DNA from: Gluconobacter vitians
Lineage (GTDB): Bacteria; Pseudomonadota; Alphaproteobacteria; Acetobacterales; Acetobacteraceae
Length of the DNA: 33,799 bases
Assembly: GCF_015244565.1 (NCBI RefSeq)
Contig: NZ_JABCQG010000021.1
Span: forward strand, 1 to 33,799
Direction of reading: 5' to 3'
The notes beneath the pieces are model-generated. The model had not been told where the DNA came from. It did not search any database and saw nothing but the letters and a program-made list of their open reading frames with translations. Made by a program: the position numbers and the translations under genes. Below, piece after piece: positions 25,196 to 31,860 of this stretch (position 1 is its first letter; each line of letters begins with the position of its first letter).

Positions 25196-26023
25196 TCACG
25201 CCGCGATTTTGCGGGAAACCAGTTCGCTCACACTGCCCACCAGCTTCATGAAATCCGCTGGTTCCCAGGCGGCGCGCCCGACAAACACACCGTCCACATC
25301 GGGCAGTGCGACGTAATCGCGGATATTCGCCTGAGAAACGCTGCCGCCATAAAGCAGCGGGATCCGCACGCCACTCTCAGCCACCATGTCACGCACGACA
25401 GCCCGCAGCTTTGTGTGAATTTCGGATACGAACGGCGCTTCGGCCGGACGCCCCGCCAAGCCGATGGCCCAGACAGGCTCATACGCAATCAGCACGCGCC
25501 CGAGATCCTTCTGGGACACGCCATGCAGCGCAATTTTCGTCTGACGTGCCAGCGTCTCCTGCGAGACCCCGAAGTCGAATTCATCAGACGTGTCACCAAT
25601 GCAGATCAGCGGCCGCAGCCCATGCCGGAGCGCCGCATGAACCTTCCGGTTCACCGTCCAGTCCGTCTCGCCAAAATGCTGCCGGCGCTCCGAATGGCCG
25701 ATCTCCACGATGGAGGCTCCGCATTCGGCAATCATCGGCGCGGAGACTTCCCCGGTCCAGGCGCCGCTATCCTCCCAGTGCATGTTCTGCGCGCCCACCA
25801 TCAGCGCACTGTCTTCCAGCACCGAACACACATCCCGCAGGGACGTGAAGGGCGGGATCACAAATGACTGGATCCCTTCGGGCGGCTGGAAAGACTCAAG
25901 AGCCCTGGCCGCCGCAATGGCTTCGGCCGGTCCCTTGTTCATCTTCCAGCTTGTCCCGATCCAGACAGTCTTCTGATCCACAACCGACCTCCCGAAAGAC
26001 TGCCCAACTGGCTGAATGCTCAT
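25196..26023 (-). CDS. Triosephosphate isomerase homologue (EryH/TpiA2-like)
   Basis: This 275-residue TIM-barrel protein has the classic catalytic residues: Lys in GTSWKMN (~24-30), His in EIGHSERRQHFGET, and Glu in IAYEPVWAIG (~170s), with loop-7/8 motifs PLLYGGSVSQANIRDY and VDGVFVGRAAWEP. In erythritol loci the TpiA2 paralogue (EryH, or LerI by function) converts L-erythrulose-1-phosphate to D-erythrulose-4-phosphate, the four-carbon analogue of the TIM reaction, and I infer that here. Unlike housekeeping TpiA it carries an N-terminal extension (MSIQPVGQSFGRSVVDQ). ATG 26023 has GGGAGAA upstream. It starts the second half of the locus behind a 121-bp gap with palindromic operators. Confidence 0.88.
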   Translation of the reverse strand: MSIQPVGQSFGRSVVDQKTVWIGTSWKMNKGPAEAIAAARALESFQPPEGIQSFVIPPFTSLRDVCSVLEDSALMVGAQNMHWEDSGAWTGEVSAPMIAECGASIVEIGHSERRQHFGETDWTVNRKVHAALRHGLRPLICIGDTSDEFDFGVSQETLARQTKIALHGVSQKDLGRVLIAYEPVWAIGLAGRPAEAPFVSEIHTKLRAVVRDMVAESGVRIPLLYGGSVSQANIRDYVALPDVDGVFVGRAAWEPADFMKLVGSVSELVSRKIAA

Positions 26024-26058
26024 GCCGATTCTCCCAGCCCCACTGATATTCAGAACAC

Positions 26059-26070
26059 TTTAGCGCTAAA
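26059..26070 (-). promoter_or_regulatory. LacI-type palindromic operator upstream of the tpi-like gene
   Basis: TTTAGCGCTAAA is a perfect 12-bp palindrome with the CG centre typical of LacI-family operators. It lies 36 bp upstream of the tpi-like ATG in the only sizable gap inside the locus. It implies a LacI-type repressor encoded elsewhere. Confidence 0.6.
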
Positions 26071-26071
26071 C

Positions 26072-26092
26072 AATAACATTACAAATGTTATT
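26072..26092 (-). promoter_or_regulatory. Perfect AT-rich inverted repeat beside the operator
   Basis: Arms AATAACATT (26072-26080) and AATGTTATT (26084-26092) are exact reverse complements around ACA. The repeat abuts the LacI-type palindrome (one base between). It may be a second operator or an overlapping promoter. A weak minus-strand hairpin, CGATCGTATCG then TTATTTTT near 26096-26116, could partly terminate the upstream transcript. Confidence 0.55.
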
Positions 26093-26144
26093 ATCTCTAA
26101 AAATAACGATACGATCGAAAGGTTCCCACCCCTTCACGCGAACG

Positions 26145-27137
26145 TCAGGCTGCCCGCTCCAGCAGGACAGCTTCCGTCACCACACTGTCGATCTCCACAT
26201 CGCGCCCGGCGACCAGTCCGCGTTTACCCATTTTCTCATGATAGAGATGGGTCGCTTCCATGGGTGACAGCGCGCCATCCGTTACGCTGCGCATGGCTTC
26301 GATCAGCAGGACGGGATCATCCGCATCCACGATCTTGCGGCCAAACAGCGCAGCACGGGCCCCGCAGCACTGGGCCTGATGCAGAAGTTCCAGACAGTCG
26401 CGGGTCGTGCCGCTTCCGCCGCCCATGATGCCCACGATCACTGATGGGTCGAACTCGCAGAGCTCCGTCAGTGCTTCCGCGCCATTGAACGGAACCTTGA
26501 GGAAAACCGGCCGCTCTTCACGCCGAAGCCCGGCCAGACAGCGGACGATCATGTCATTGAGGAAAAAGCCTTGATCCGCGTGGGAAATCCGCCCTTCATT
26601 GGGATTGAAAACCTCAAGGAAATAGGAAAAACGCCGCTCTGCCGCTTCCTCGCGAAAGCTTGCGAATTCTTCAAGCGCCAGACTATCCTGATCGGCATCG
26701 CCGTTGAACGTCATGGAGTACAGGCCGAGATTGGTCTGTGCCTTTTTCAGGGACGCCGAACGGAATGGAACTGATTTCTGGGTCTGATAATTGCTGCCCC
26801 GACCGCGCCACAGATCGGTCGTGTCATTGGCGCGGATCGCCGACTGGATGCGCGTGCCTTCAAAAGCATCCTCGTGAACCAGCGTCTCCAGAATTGACGC
26901 CGAAGTCAGCATGATGTCCACGGTATCCTGACTGAGGATCGTCCTGATCACATCGACATATTCCCGCCGCGTGCGGAAACGGGACCGCTTGTCCTGTACA
27001 GGCGACGGATGACGCTGCAGACCCGTGGCGCTGATCCCGGCGGCCATGTCGGAATCCTTGGCATCCGCAAGAATGAAGTCGGTCCGGCTGTCCTGACCGG
27101 AGACCATGCGGGCAATCTTTTCTTCATAACGGTTCAT
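26145..27137 (-). CDS. Class I aldolase-like TIM-barrel protein of the erythritol locus
   Basis: This 330-residue cytoplasmic protein has no signal peptide. The C-terminal half resembles the DeoC/LacD/FbaB class I aldolase group: PVFLKVPFNGAEALTEL has a candidate Schiff-base Lys, IVGIMGGGSGTTRDCLELL is a phosphate-loop-like glycine motif, and RAALFGRKIVDADDPVLLIE matches the GRNI..DDP block of those aldolases. The N-terminal block (DFILADAKDSDMAAGISATG) contains DAKDSDMA. It starts 3 bp after the EryB-like gene and so is cotranscribed with eryA and eryB. It occupies the place where a tetrulose-phosphate racemase (EryC) is expected, but EryC belongs to a different TIM-barrel family. An aldolase or epimerase acting on a tetrulose phosphate is my inference; the exact reaction is unknown. 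Confidence 0.72.
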   Translation of the reverse strand: MNRYEEKIARMVSGQDSRTDFILADAKDSDMAAGISATGLQRHPSPVQDKRSRFRTRREYVDVIRTILSQDTVDIMLTSASILETLVHEDAFEGTRIQSAIRANDTTDLWRGRGSNYQTQKSVPFRSASLKKAQTNLGLYSMTFNGDADQDSLALEEFASFREEAAERRFSYFLEVFNPNEGRISHADQGFFLNDMIVRCLAGLRREERPVFLKVPFNGAEALTELCEFDPSVIVGIMGGGSGTTRDCLELLHQAQCCGARAALFGRKIVDADDPVLLIEAMRSVTDGALSPMEATHLYHEKMGKRGLVAGRDVEIDSVVTEAVLLERAA

Positions 27138-27140
27138 GGT

Positions 27141-28850
27141 TCATGCCCTCAGGGCTGGATGTGAAAATGATGCTGCTGGCAGTTCACCCTTCAGCTGATG
27201 ACGGTCCTGCCCTTCCTTCCAGGTCTGCTGGCATTGCTGTTCCGTCTCCTGCGCATTCCAGCCGAGCGCCTCTCCGACGATGTTCCCCGCTTCGCGCACG
27301 ACGTCCGGCGTCAGAAGGCCGCTCAGGGCAATCGGCGTGCGACGGAACAGGACATCCGACAGCGTCCGCACCAGTTCATCCGTAGCGATGAATGCCAGTT
27401 CACGGCGCGTATAGGTGGGCAGACTGCGCAGCGGCGCATCCGGCTGCTCCTGACAGAACACCGCAAAGGCCCGCGCGCGGGAGCCGTACCGCTCCAGCAG
27501 CGCCGCCGCTCTGGTGCGCGGGAGACCATATGTGACGAAGAACTCGTCTAGATAGGAGGAATATCGTTGTGGCTGGGGGTAGTCTCGACCGCCACCGATC
27601 GGGAAATCCCGCGTGGACAGACGCCGCTCTATACTCAGCATGTCCAGCACCCTGTCTGCGGTTTCTTCCGCCAGACCACGGAATGTGGTCCATTTTCCAC
27701 CGACCAGAGACAGGAGCGGCGTGTCGCCCACAATATCTTCATGAATGATATGGTCGCGACTGATGGCGCCCGGATCGGCCGCATCGGTCGCAGGCAGTGG
27801 CCGCACGCCGCTATAGCGGTAGATCACATCGTCTGCGCCAAACCGGAATCCCGGAAACAGGCTGCCAAGCATACGCAGCATGTAGTCCTGTTCGTCATCC
27901 GTGCAGACGGCACTGTCAGGATCATCAATCCGCAGATCGGTCGATCCGACAAGCACATGATCATAGAACGGATAGGCCAGACAGATGCGTCCATCCGGCG
28001 TTCCGAAATACATCATGCGGCCATTCAGTTCCCGCAGAAGCCCTTCATGGCGCAGGAGAAGATGGCTGCCTTTCGTTCCGCCGATATAATGGGTCGGATG
28101 ACCCAGAACGCTGTTGATCCGATCAATCCACGCGCCCCCGGCATTGACGATGATCCGCGGGCGGACGTGGCGCGTCTCGCCGCTTCTTTCATCCCGGAGA
28201 GCCAGAACCCCATCCGTAAAGGACAGCGGCACCGTATAGGTCGAAACGGCACAATCCGTCCCCACATCAAGACCGTCGCGCACGCATTCATAGCCGAGAC
28301 GTTCGGGCTGGGTGATGGCGGCATCATAATACTGCGCCGTCGCCATGACATCCGCCGCCATATGCGGCCATTCCTCGTGCGTCCTGCGTTTGAGGAACAG
28401 GCTGTGACGGGGCATCACACGGGCCCGGCGCCCAAGAAAATCATAGATCTGGAGACCAGCTTCCAGAACGAGCGCGCCTCGGTCGGTCATTTTGCCGCCC
28501 AGCCCCAGAAACTTCCGGAACGAAGGAATGATACCGCCGAACCAGGACCGGATCGGCAGAACGGTTGGCAGCGGCTTGACCACATGCGGTGCATTACGCA
28601 GCAGCAGGTTCCGCTCCAGCGTGGACTGCGCCACGAGCCGAAATTCGCCGGTCTCAAGATATTTGATACCACCGTGAATCAGACGAGATGGTGCGCATGA
28701 CGCACCGGAGCAGAAGTCACCCCGATCCACCAGAAGAACGCGCAGCCCCTGCAGGGTCAGTTCGCGGAACAGGCCTGCCCCGTTGATCCCGGCCCCGATG
28801 ATCGCAACGTCGAAGGCCGCATTATCCGTGATGCCAGCAAGTCCGTTCAT
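27141..28850 (-). CDS. eryB: FAD-dependent polyol-phosphate dehydrogenase (EryB/GlpD-like)
   Basis: This 569-residue GlpD-family flavoprotein has an N-terminal dinucleotide motif (DVAIIGAGINGAGLFRELTL, ~13-32) followed by LVDRGDFCSGASCAPSRLIH and GGIKYLETGEFRLVAQSTLE. PFYDHVLVGSTD and the SGVRPLP block are central catalytic and FAD motifs, and the C-terminal helical domain is DAO_C-like. Glycerol-3-phosphate dehydrogenase GlpD is the housekeeping relative. Here the four-base overlap (ATGA) with an EryA-like kinase gene points to erythritol-4-phosphate dehydrogenase, giving a 3-keto tetrulose phosphate with electrons passed to quinone. GlpD function remains an alternative. Confidence 0.82.
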   Translation of the reverse strand: MNGLAGITDNAAFDVAIIGAGINGAGLFRELTLQGLRVLLVDRGDFCSGASCAPSRLIHGGIKYLETGEFRLVAQSTLERNLLLRNAPHVVKPLPTVLPIRSWFGGIIPSFRKFLGLGGKMTDRGALVLEAGLQIYDFLGRRARVMPRHSLFLKRRTHEEWPHMAADVMATAQYYDAAITQPERLGYECVRDGLDVGTDCAVSTYTVPLSFTDGVLALRDERSGETRHVRPRIIVNAGGAWIDRINSVLGHPTHYIGGTKGSHLLLRHEGLLRELNGRMMYFGTPDGRICLAYPFYDHVLVGSTDLRIDDPDSAVCTDDEQDYMLRMLGSLFPGFRFGADDVIYRYSGVRPLPATDAADPGAISRDHIIHEDIVGDTPLLSLVGGKWTTFRGLAEETADRVLDMLSIERRLSTRDFPIGGGRDYPQPQRYSSYLDEFFVTYGLPRTRAAALLERYGSRARAFAVFCQEQPDAPLRSLPTYTRRELAFIATDELVRTLSDVLFRRTPIALSGLLTPDVVREAGNIVGEALGWNAQETEQQCQQTWKEGQDRHQLKGELPAASFSHPALRA

Positions 28851-30451
28851 GGCCGGGCTTCCTGCGGAATAAAGCCGATTGCAGCATAGTTCAGGACAAC
28901 ACCTGTCTCCACGGCAACTGGCTCCGGAACAGGCTCGACCTGCGTTGTTCCACCGTCATAAAGGTCCGACCAGAAGGGCCGCATGGCTTGGGTCAGGGCG
29001 ACGTAACGCCGATAGATCCCTTCATAAATACGACGCCGTTCGGTCTGGGGCGTGTAAATCTGCATCGGAATGGTCTGGGCGGAAACGGCTTCCTCCAGAT
29101 CGGCATAATGTCCGATCGCGACACTGGCCGTCAGGGCAGCGCCAAGCGCACCCGCTTCCCGCACTTCCGGGATTTCAACATCCGAGCCCAGAATATCAGC
29201 AAACATCTGGGCGATCACAGGCTGCCCGCTGCCGCCACCGGACACGCCAATCCTGCGGACCGGCCCCGTCTGACGCAGTGCATCGACATGTTCGCGATGA
29301 TTGAAGATCGTGCCTTCCACCATCGCCTGGAACAGGTCCGCGCGATCATGCCAGGACTGGACCCCGAACAGCGAAGCGCTGGCTGGCACTTCATAAGGCG
29401 AGCCAAACAAGAATGGATGATACAGCGGAACCTGATGACGCCCGCCCGGCTTCGAAAGACGGCTTTCCATTTCCGCCGAAAGCTGGCGGGCCGCGTCCTG
29501 TTCCTCGGGCTTCAGAAGTTTCGCCAGCCATTCGAGATTGCTGGAGGACGCAGGTGAAATGGCCATGCAATTCCACAGGCCGCGGCGATATCCGGCGCGA
29601 CAGGCCCAACCCTCTCCGATAACCGGCCGATCGCGGAACACTTCATTGATCGAGAATGTTCCGGCCGTGATGGAAAGATCATCGGCCTGCGTATATCCCA
29701 TCCCGACTGCCGCAGCCGTAACATCATGCAGCCCGACTGAAACGGGCGTCCCAGCTTTCAGGCCGGTCAGGGCTGCGGCCTCGGCTGTCAGGCTGCCACC
29801 GCTTTCGCAGGACAGCCGCATTTCCGGCAACGCCCGACGGATGCCCTGCAACCCCAGGATTTCCAGCAGTTCGTCGCTGTAATCCTGTGTATGCAGATCC
29901 GTGAAAGACGTACTGGCTTCCGTCAGGTCCGTCGCGATCTCACCCGTCAGACAGTAGCGGATCCAGTCCTTGGCAAAGATGACAGACCCGATTGCTGCAT
30001 AACGCTCCGGCTCGTTCTCACGGATCCAGGCCAGAAGCGTATTGGCCGAATAGGCATAGGGGCGCTGCCCTGCCACCGGGAGAACTAGATCTGATATCCC
30101 ATCGCGCTGCCACCGCTCGTGCAGCACAGTGGCACGGCTGTCGAGCGACATGATCCCTCGGCCTAGAGGTTTACTTGAGCGGTCAAGCAGAAAAACACCA
30201 TCTCCGTGTGCGGTCAGGCCAATTGCGGCAATATCCGAACCGTCAAGCCCGGCATCTGCCAATGCATCCTGAACCGACCCCGTTACAGCCTCCCAGGCCT
30301 CGTGCATGTCCCGCTCAACATGGTGAGGCCGGTCCATATGCTGCGCAACACGGCGACGCCCCGTCCCCATGATCGCACCGGTCGGCGAAAACACGACGGC
30401 TTTCGTCGTCGTGGAACCACTGTCGATCCCAATGGTGAAATCCTGGCGCAT
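28847..30451 (-). CDS. eryA: FGGY-family polyol kinase (EryA-like erythritol kinase)
   Basis: This 534-residue sugar kinase has the N-terminal FGGY phosphate motif (FTIGIDSGSTTTKAVVFSPT), GLTAHGDGVFLLD around the catalytic pocket, and VSVGLHDVTAAAVGMGYTQA. The C-terminal adenosine motif is GVSGGGSGQPVIAQMFADIL and EVREAGALGAALTASVAIG. It phosphorylates a polyol with ATP; erythritol is inferred from the partners EryB, TpiA-like and RpiB-like. Xylulose or glycerol kinase is less likely. It is the first gene of the operon, with a strong GGAGGG Shine-Dalgarno seven bases before ATG 30451. The upstream region carries a palindromic operator. Confidence 0.82.
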   Translation of the reverse strand: MRQDFTIGIDSGSTTTKAVVFSPTGAIMGTGRRRVAQHMDRPHHVERDMHEAWEAVTGSVQDALADAGLDGSDIAAIGLTAHGDGVFLLDRSSKPLGRGIMSLDSRATVLHERWQRDGISDLVLPVAGQRPYAYSANTLLAWIRENEPERYAAIGSVIFAKDWIRYCLTGEIATDLTEASTSFTDLHTQDYSDELLEILGLQGIRRALPEMRLSCESGGSLTAEAAALTGLKAGTPVSVGLHDVTAAAVGMGYTQADDLSITAGTFSINEVFRDRPVIGEGWACRAGYRRGLWNCMAISPASSSNLEWLAKLLKPEEQDAARQLSAEMESRLSKPGGRHQVPLYHPFLFGSPYEVPASASLFGVQSWHDRADLFQAMVEGTIFNHREHVDALRQTGPVRRIGVSGGGSGQPVIAQMFADILGSDVEIPEVREAGALGAALTASVAIGHYADLEEAVSAQTIPMQIYTPQTERRRIYEGIYRRYVALTQAMRPFWSDLYDGGTTQVEPVPEPVAVETGVVLNYAAIGFIPQEARP

Positions 30452-30470
30452 CGAACACCCTCCAGACGGC

Positions 30471-30555
30471 GTGACTGATCATCAAGCGATCACAACGATG
30501 AGCACCCATAACATCTATTATGAGATTATGAACACATTTATCTGTGATTTATCAC
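30471..30555 (-). promoter_or_regulatory. Putative operator region of the eryA promoter
   Basis: GTGAT-TT-ATCAC at 30544-30555 is a perfect short palindrome. A second GTGA...TCAC dyad spans 30471-30493 with TGATCA inside it. Repeated GTGA/TCAC half-sites ~20-100 bp upstream of eryA suggest a DeoR/SorC (EryD-like) or CRP-type regulator. No regulator gene lies nearby in the window. Confidence 0.4.
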
Positions 30556-30920
30556 GATTTAATGTGACATATATCGTCAGATTGGACGGGCCGTTGTCTG
30601 GAAAAGCACAAGACGAAAACAGAACATTTTCCAGATGACCATTGGAAATATCAGTCGGCTCAGGACCTGTTGATTTAATTAAGGAAATCTAATTCAGGTT
30701 CTGCAATGAAACTGAAAACGAAACGGTTTGCGGTGGTGCGACAAAAGGTGGTGAATACAAAGCTGCATATACTCCTCTGGATAGTCTTTTTGCAGCACAA
30801 TAAGTGCTGGCAGACCGAAGTTATGCGGAAATTCAAGCGCCTCAACCGCACCGAAATCATGTTCTAAAAACTCAAGACTGATGACATTTCACAACACGCT
30901 ATAACCGCTATCCCCGAACG
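30556..30920. other. Gene-poor spacer upstream of eryA
   Basis: No convincing gene is seen. Short open frames on both strands (for example 30675-30860 minus, ending near 30675) have no recognisable domain, weak codon bias and no Shine-Dalgarno. The stretch around 30660-30870 (GGACCTGTTGATT then a low-quality frame with MRKFKRLNR) faintly recalls a decayed IS, but I cannot support an assignment. Confidence 0.4.
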
Positions 30921-30921
30921 C

Positions 30922-30958
30922 AAAACCCCCGCTTGGTCTCTGACCGAGCGGGGTTTTT
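30922..30958 (-). terminator. Strong bidirectional-looking terminator next to a tRNA end
   Basis: A 12-bp stem (CCCCGCTTGGTC at 30927-30938 with GACCGAGCGGGG at 30942-30953, one T-G wobble) is flanked by A-runs on the left and T-runs on the right, so either strand could terminate here. On the minus strand it follows a tRNA-like 3' end by six bases. That is the arrangement expected after an rRNA operon or tRNA gene. Confidence 0.85.
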
Positions 30959-30964
30959 CGAAGA

Positions 30965-30978
30965 TGGTTGCGGGGGCA
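30965..30978 (-). other. 3' end of an initiator tRNA (tRNA-fMet), possible att remnant
   Basis: The minus strand reads TGCCCCCGCAACCA, which equals the 3' end with CCA of alphaproteobacterial tRNA-fMet as I recall it. The terminator follows directly downstream. Sequence further upstream does not form a tRNA: there is no CGCGGGG acceptor arm and no T-arm. A GCTCATAA motif, like the fMet anticodon loop, lies 36 bases from the end, versus 38 in a real tRNA. So this is either a 3'-end duplication left by an integrating element or a decayed tRNA copy. Confidence 0.5.
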
Positions 30979-31729
30979 CACAACCAAAGAAAACTGCGCA
31001 TTATGAGCGGTTTCGTGAAGAATATTACGGCATGATATAGTCGATTGACAAACCGTTGTTTTTATCAAAATTTTGTTTCGACATAACCTTTGTAACCTAT
31101 TCCACAGCAATACCCGGATATGGAGGGTACGTAATGTCCCATTATGCGCTCCCACGCCAATACGCTTACGTTCATAAAGCGCCTACCACCATATCGCAAA
31201 AGCTCACTCGCTTGGTGATCTAGAAAATTCGACTCCTCTATCTAAAGGTTTCCACCCCAGGTTTTGATCACACATATTCTCTCCTCCGATGATCCGTCTT
31301 TCGTCGAACCCATCAAGCAGAAGCCGTCTCGTATAATTTTAAATAAATAATTATTGAATTATTACAAAATAATTCATGAAGAACTATATTTTTTATTATA
31401 TGTAAATTTATACTAATCATAAATACTCACTAAGTATATTTTTTTATTTCAACAGCTTCAAAATTATGCTTGGTTCTATGAAAATTTTATTTATCAGAAC
31501 CAGAAATCTAATCGCAGAAGGAATCGTTCCAACTATACTTTATTATTTTGACATCAGATCGTTCTGCAATATAGTCTCTACACATAATGTAACGATACTC
31601 CATCAGTGCCGGTGGAGAGTCGGGTTTGTCCGGCTAGGACAGAAACGCATGGAGTGGATCAATGGCGGTCCACTGGCGCCAAATGGGCGATGACACATTC
31701 TTGTTTGATGTGTCGTCTGGAAATGTATT
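30979..31729. other. AT-rich gene-poor stretch, possible island DNA
   Basis: Base composition drops far below the neighbours, with long A/T runs at 31330-31460. That segment holds a perfect inverted repeat, TGAATTATT (31355-31363) and AATAATTCA (31368-31376), around ACAA. The open frames here are short and unrecognised; one at 31466-31693 (plus) lacks similarity I can name. I see no tRNA, CRISPR or known ncRNA. The composition suggests recently acquired or decayed DNA. Confidence 0.5.
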
Positions 31730-31860
31730 GTGGACAGGGGTTTCCTGAAAGCCGGGCACGCACCGACCCTGCTGGCCGCTTTTCTATATTTCGACGTCTC
31801 ATTCATGATCTGGGTTTTGCTGGGTCCTCTCGGCATTGCGATCGCGCATGACCTGAACCT
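31730..31860 (+). pseudogene. NarK-type nitrate/nitrite transporter, 5' fragment cut by IS5
   Basis: From GTG 31730 the frame reads a nitrate/nitrite MFS N-terminus ([20 protein letters not shown], then [10 protein letters not shown]) for ~44 residues. It then enters the IS at 31861 and ends in non-homologous IS sequence at 31924. The rest of the ~400-residue transporter is missing. What follows the IS on the other side is an unrelated gene, so this is a deletion or recombination scar, not a simple insertion. GGA eight bases upstream may be the Shine-Dalgarno. Confidence 0.7.

Noticed and set aside
30965-31041. A complete tRNA gene on the minus strand
   Set aside because: The last 14 bases fit tRNA-fMet, but there is no matching 5' acceptor strand or T-arm, so no cloverleaf forms.
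31466-31693. A 75-codon plus-strand frame in the AT-rich region
   Set aside because: There is no recognisable family and no clear ribosome binding site. It lies in a decayed, rearranged stretch.
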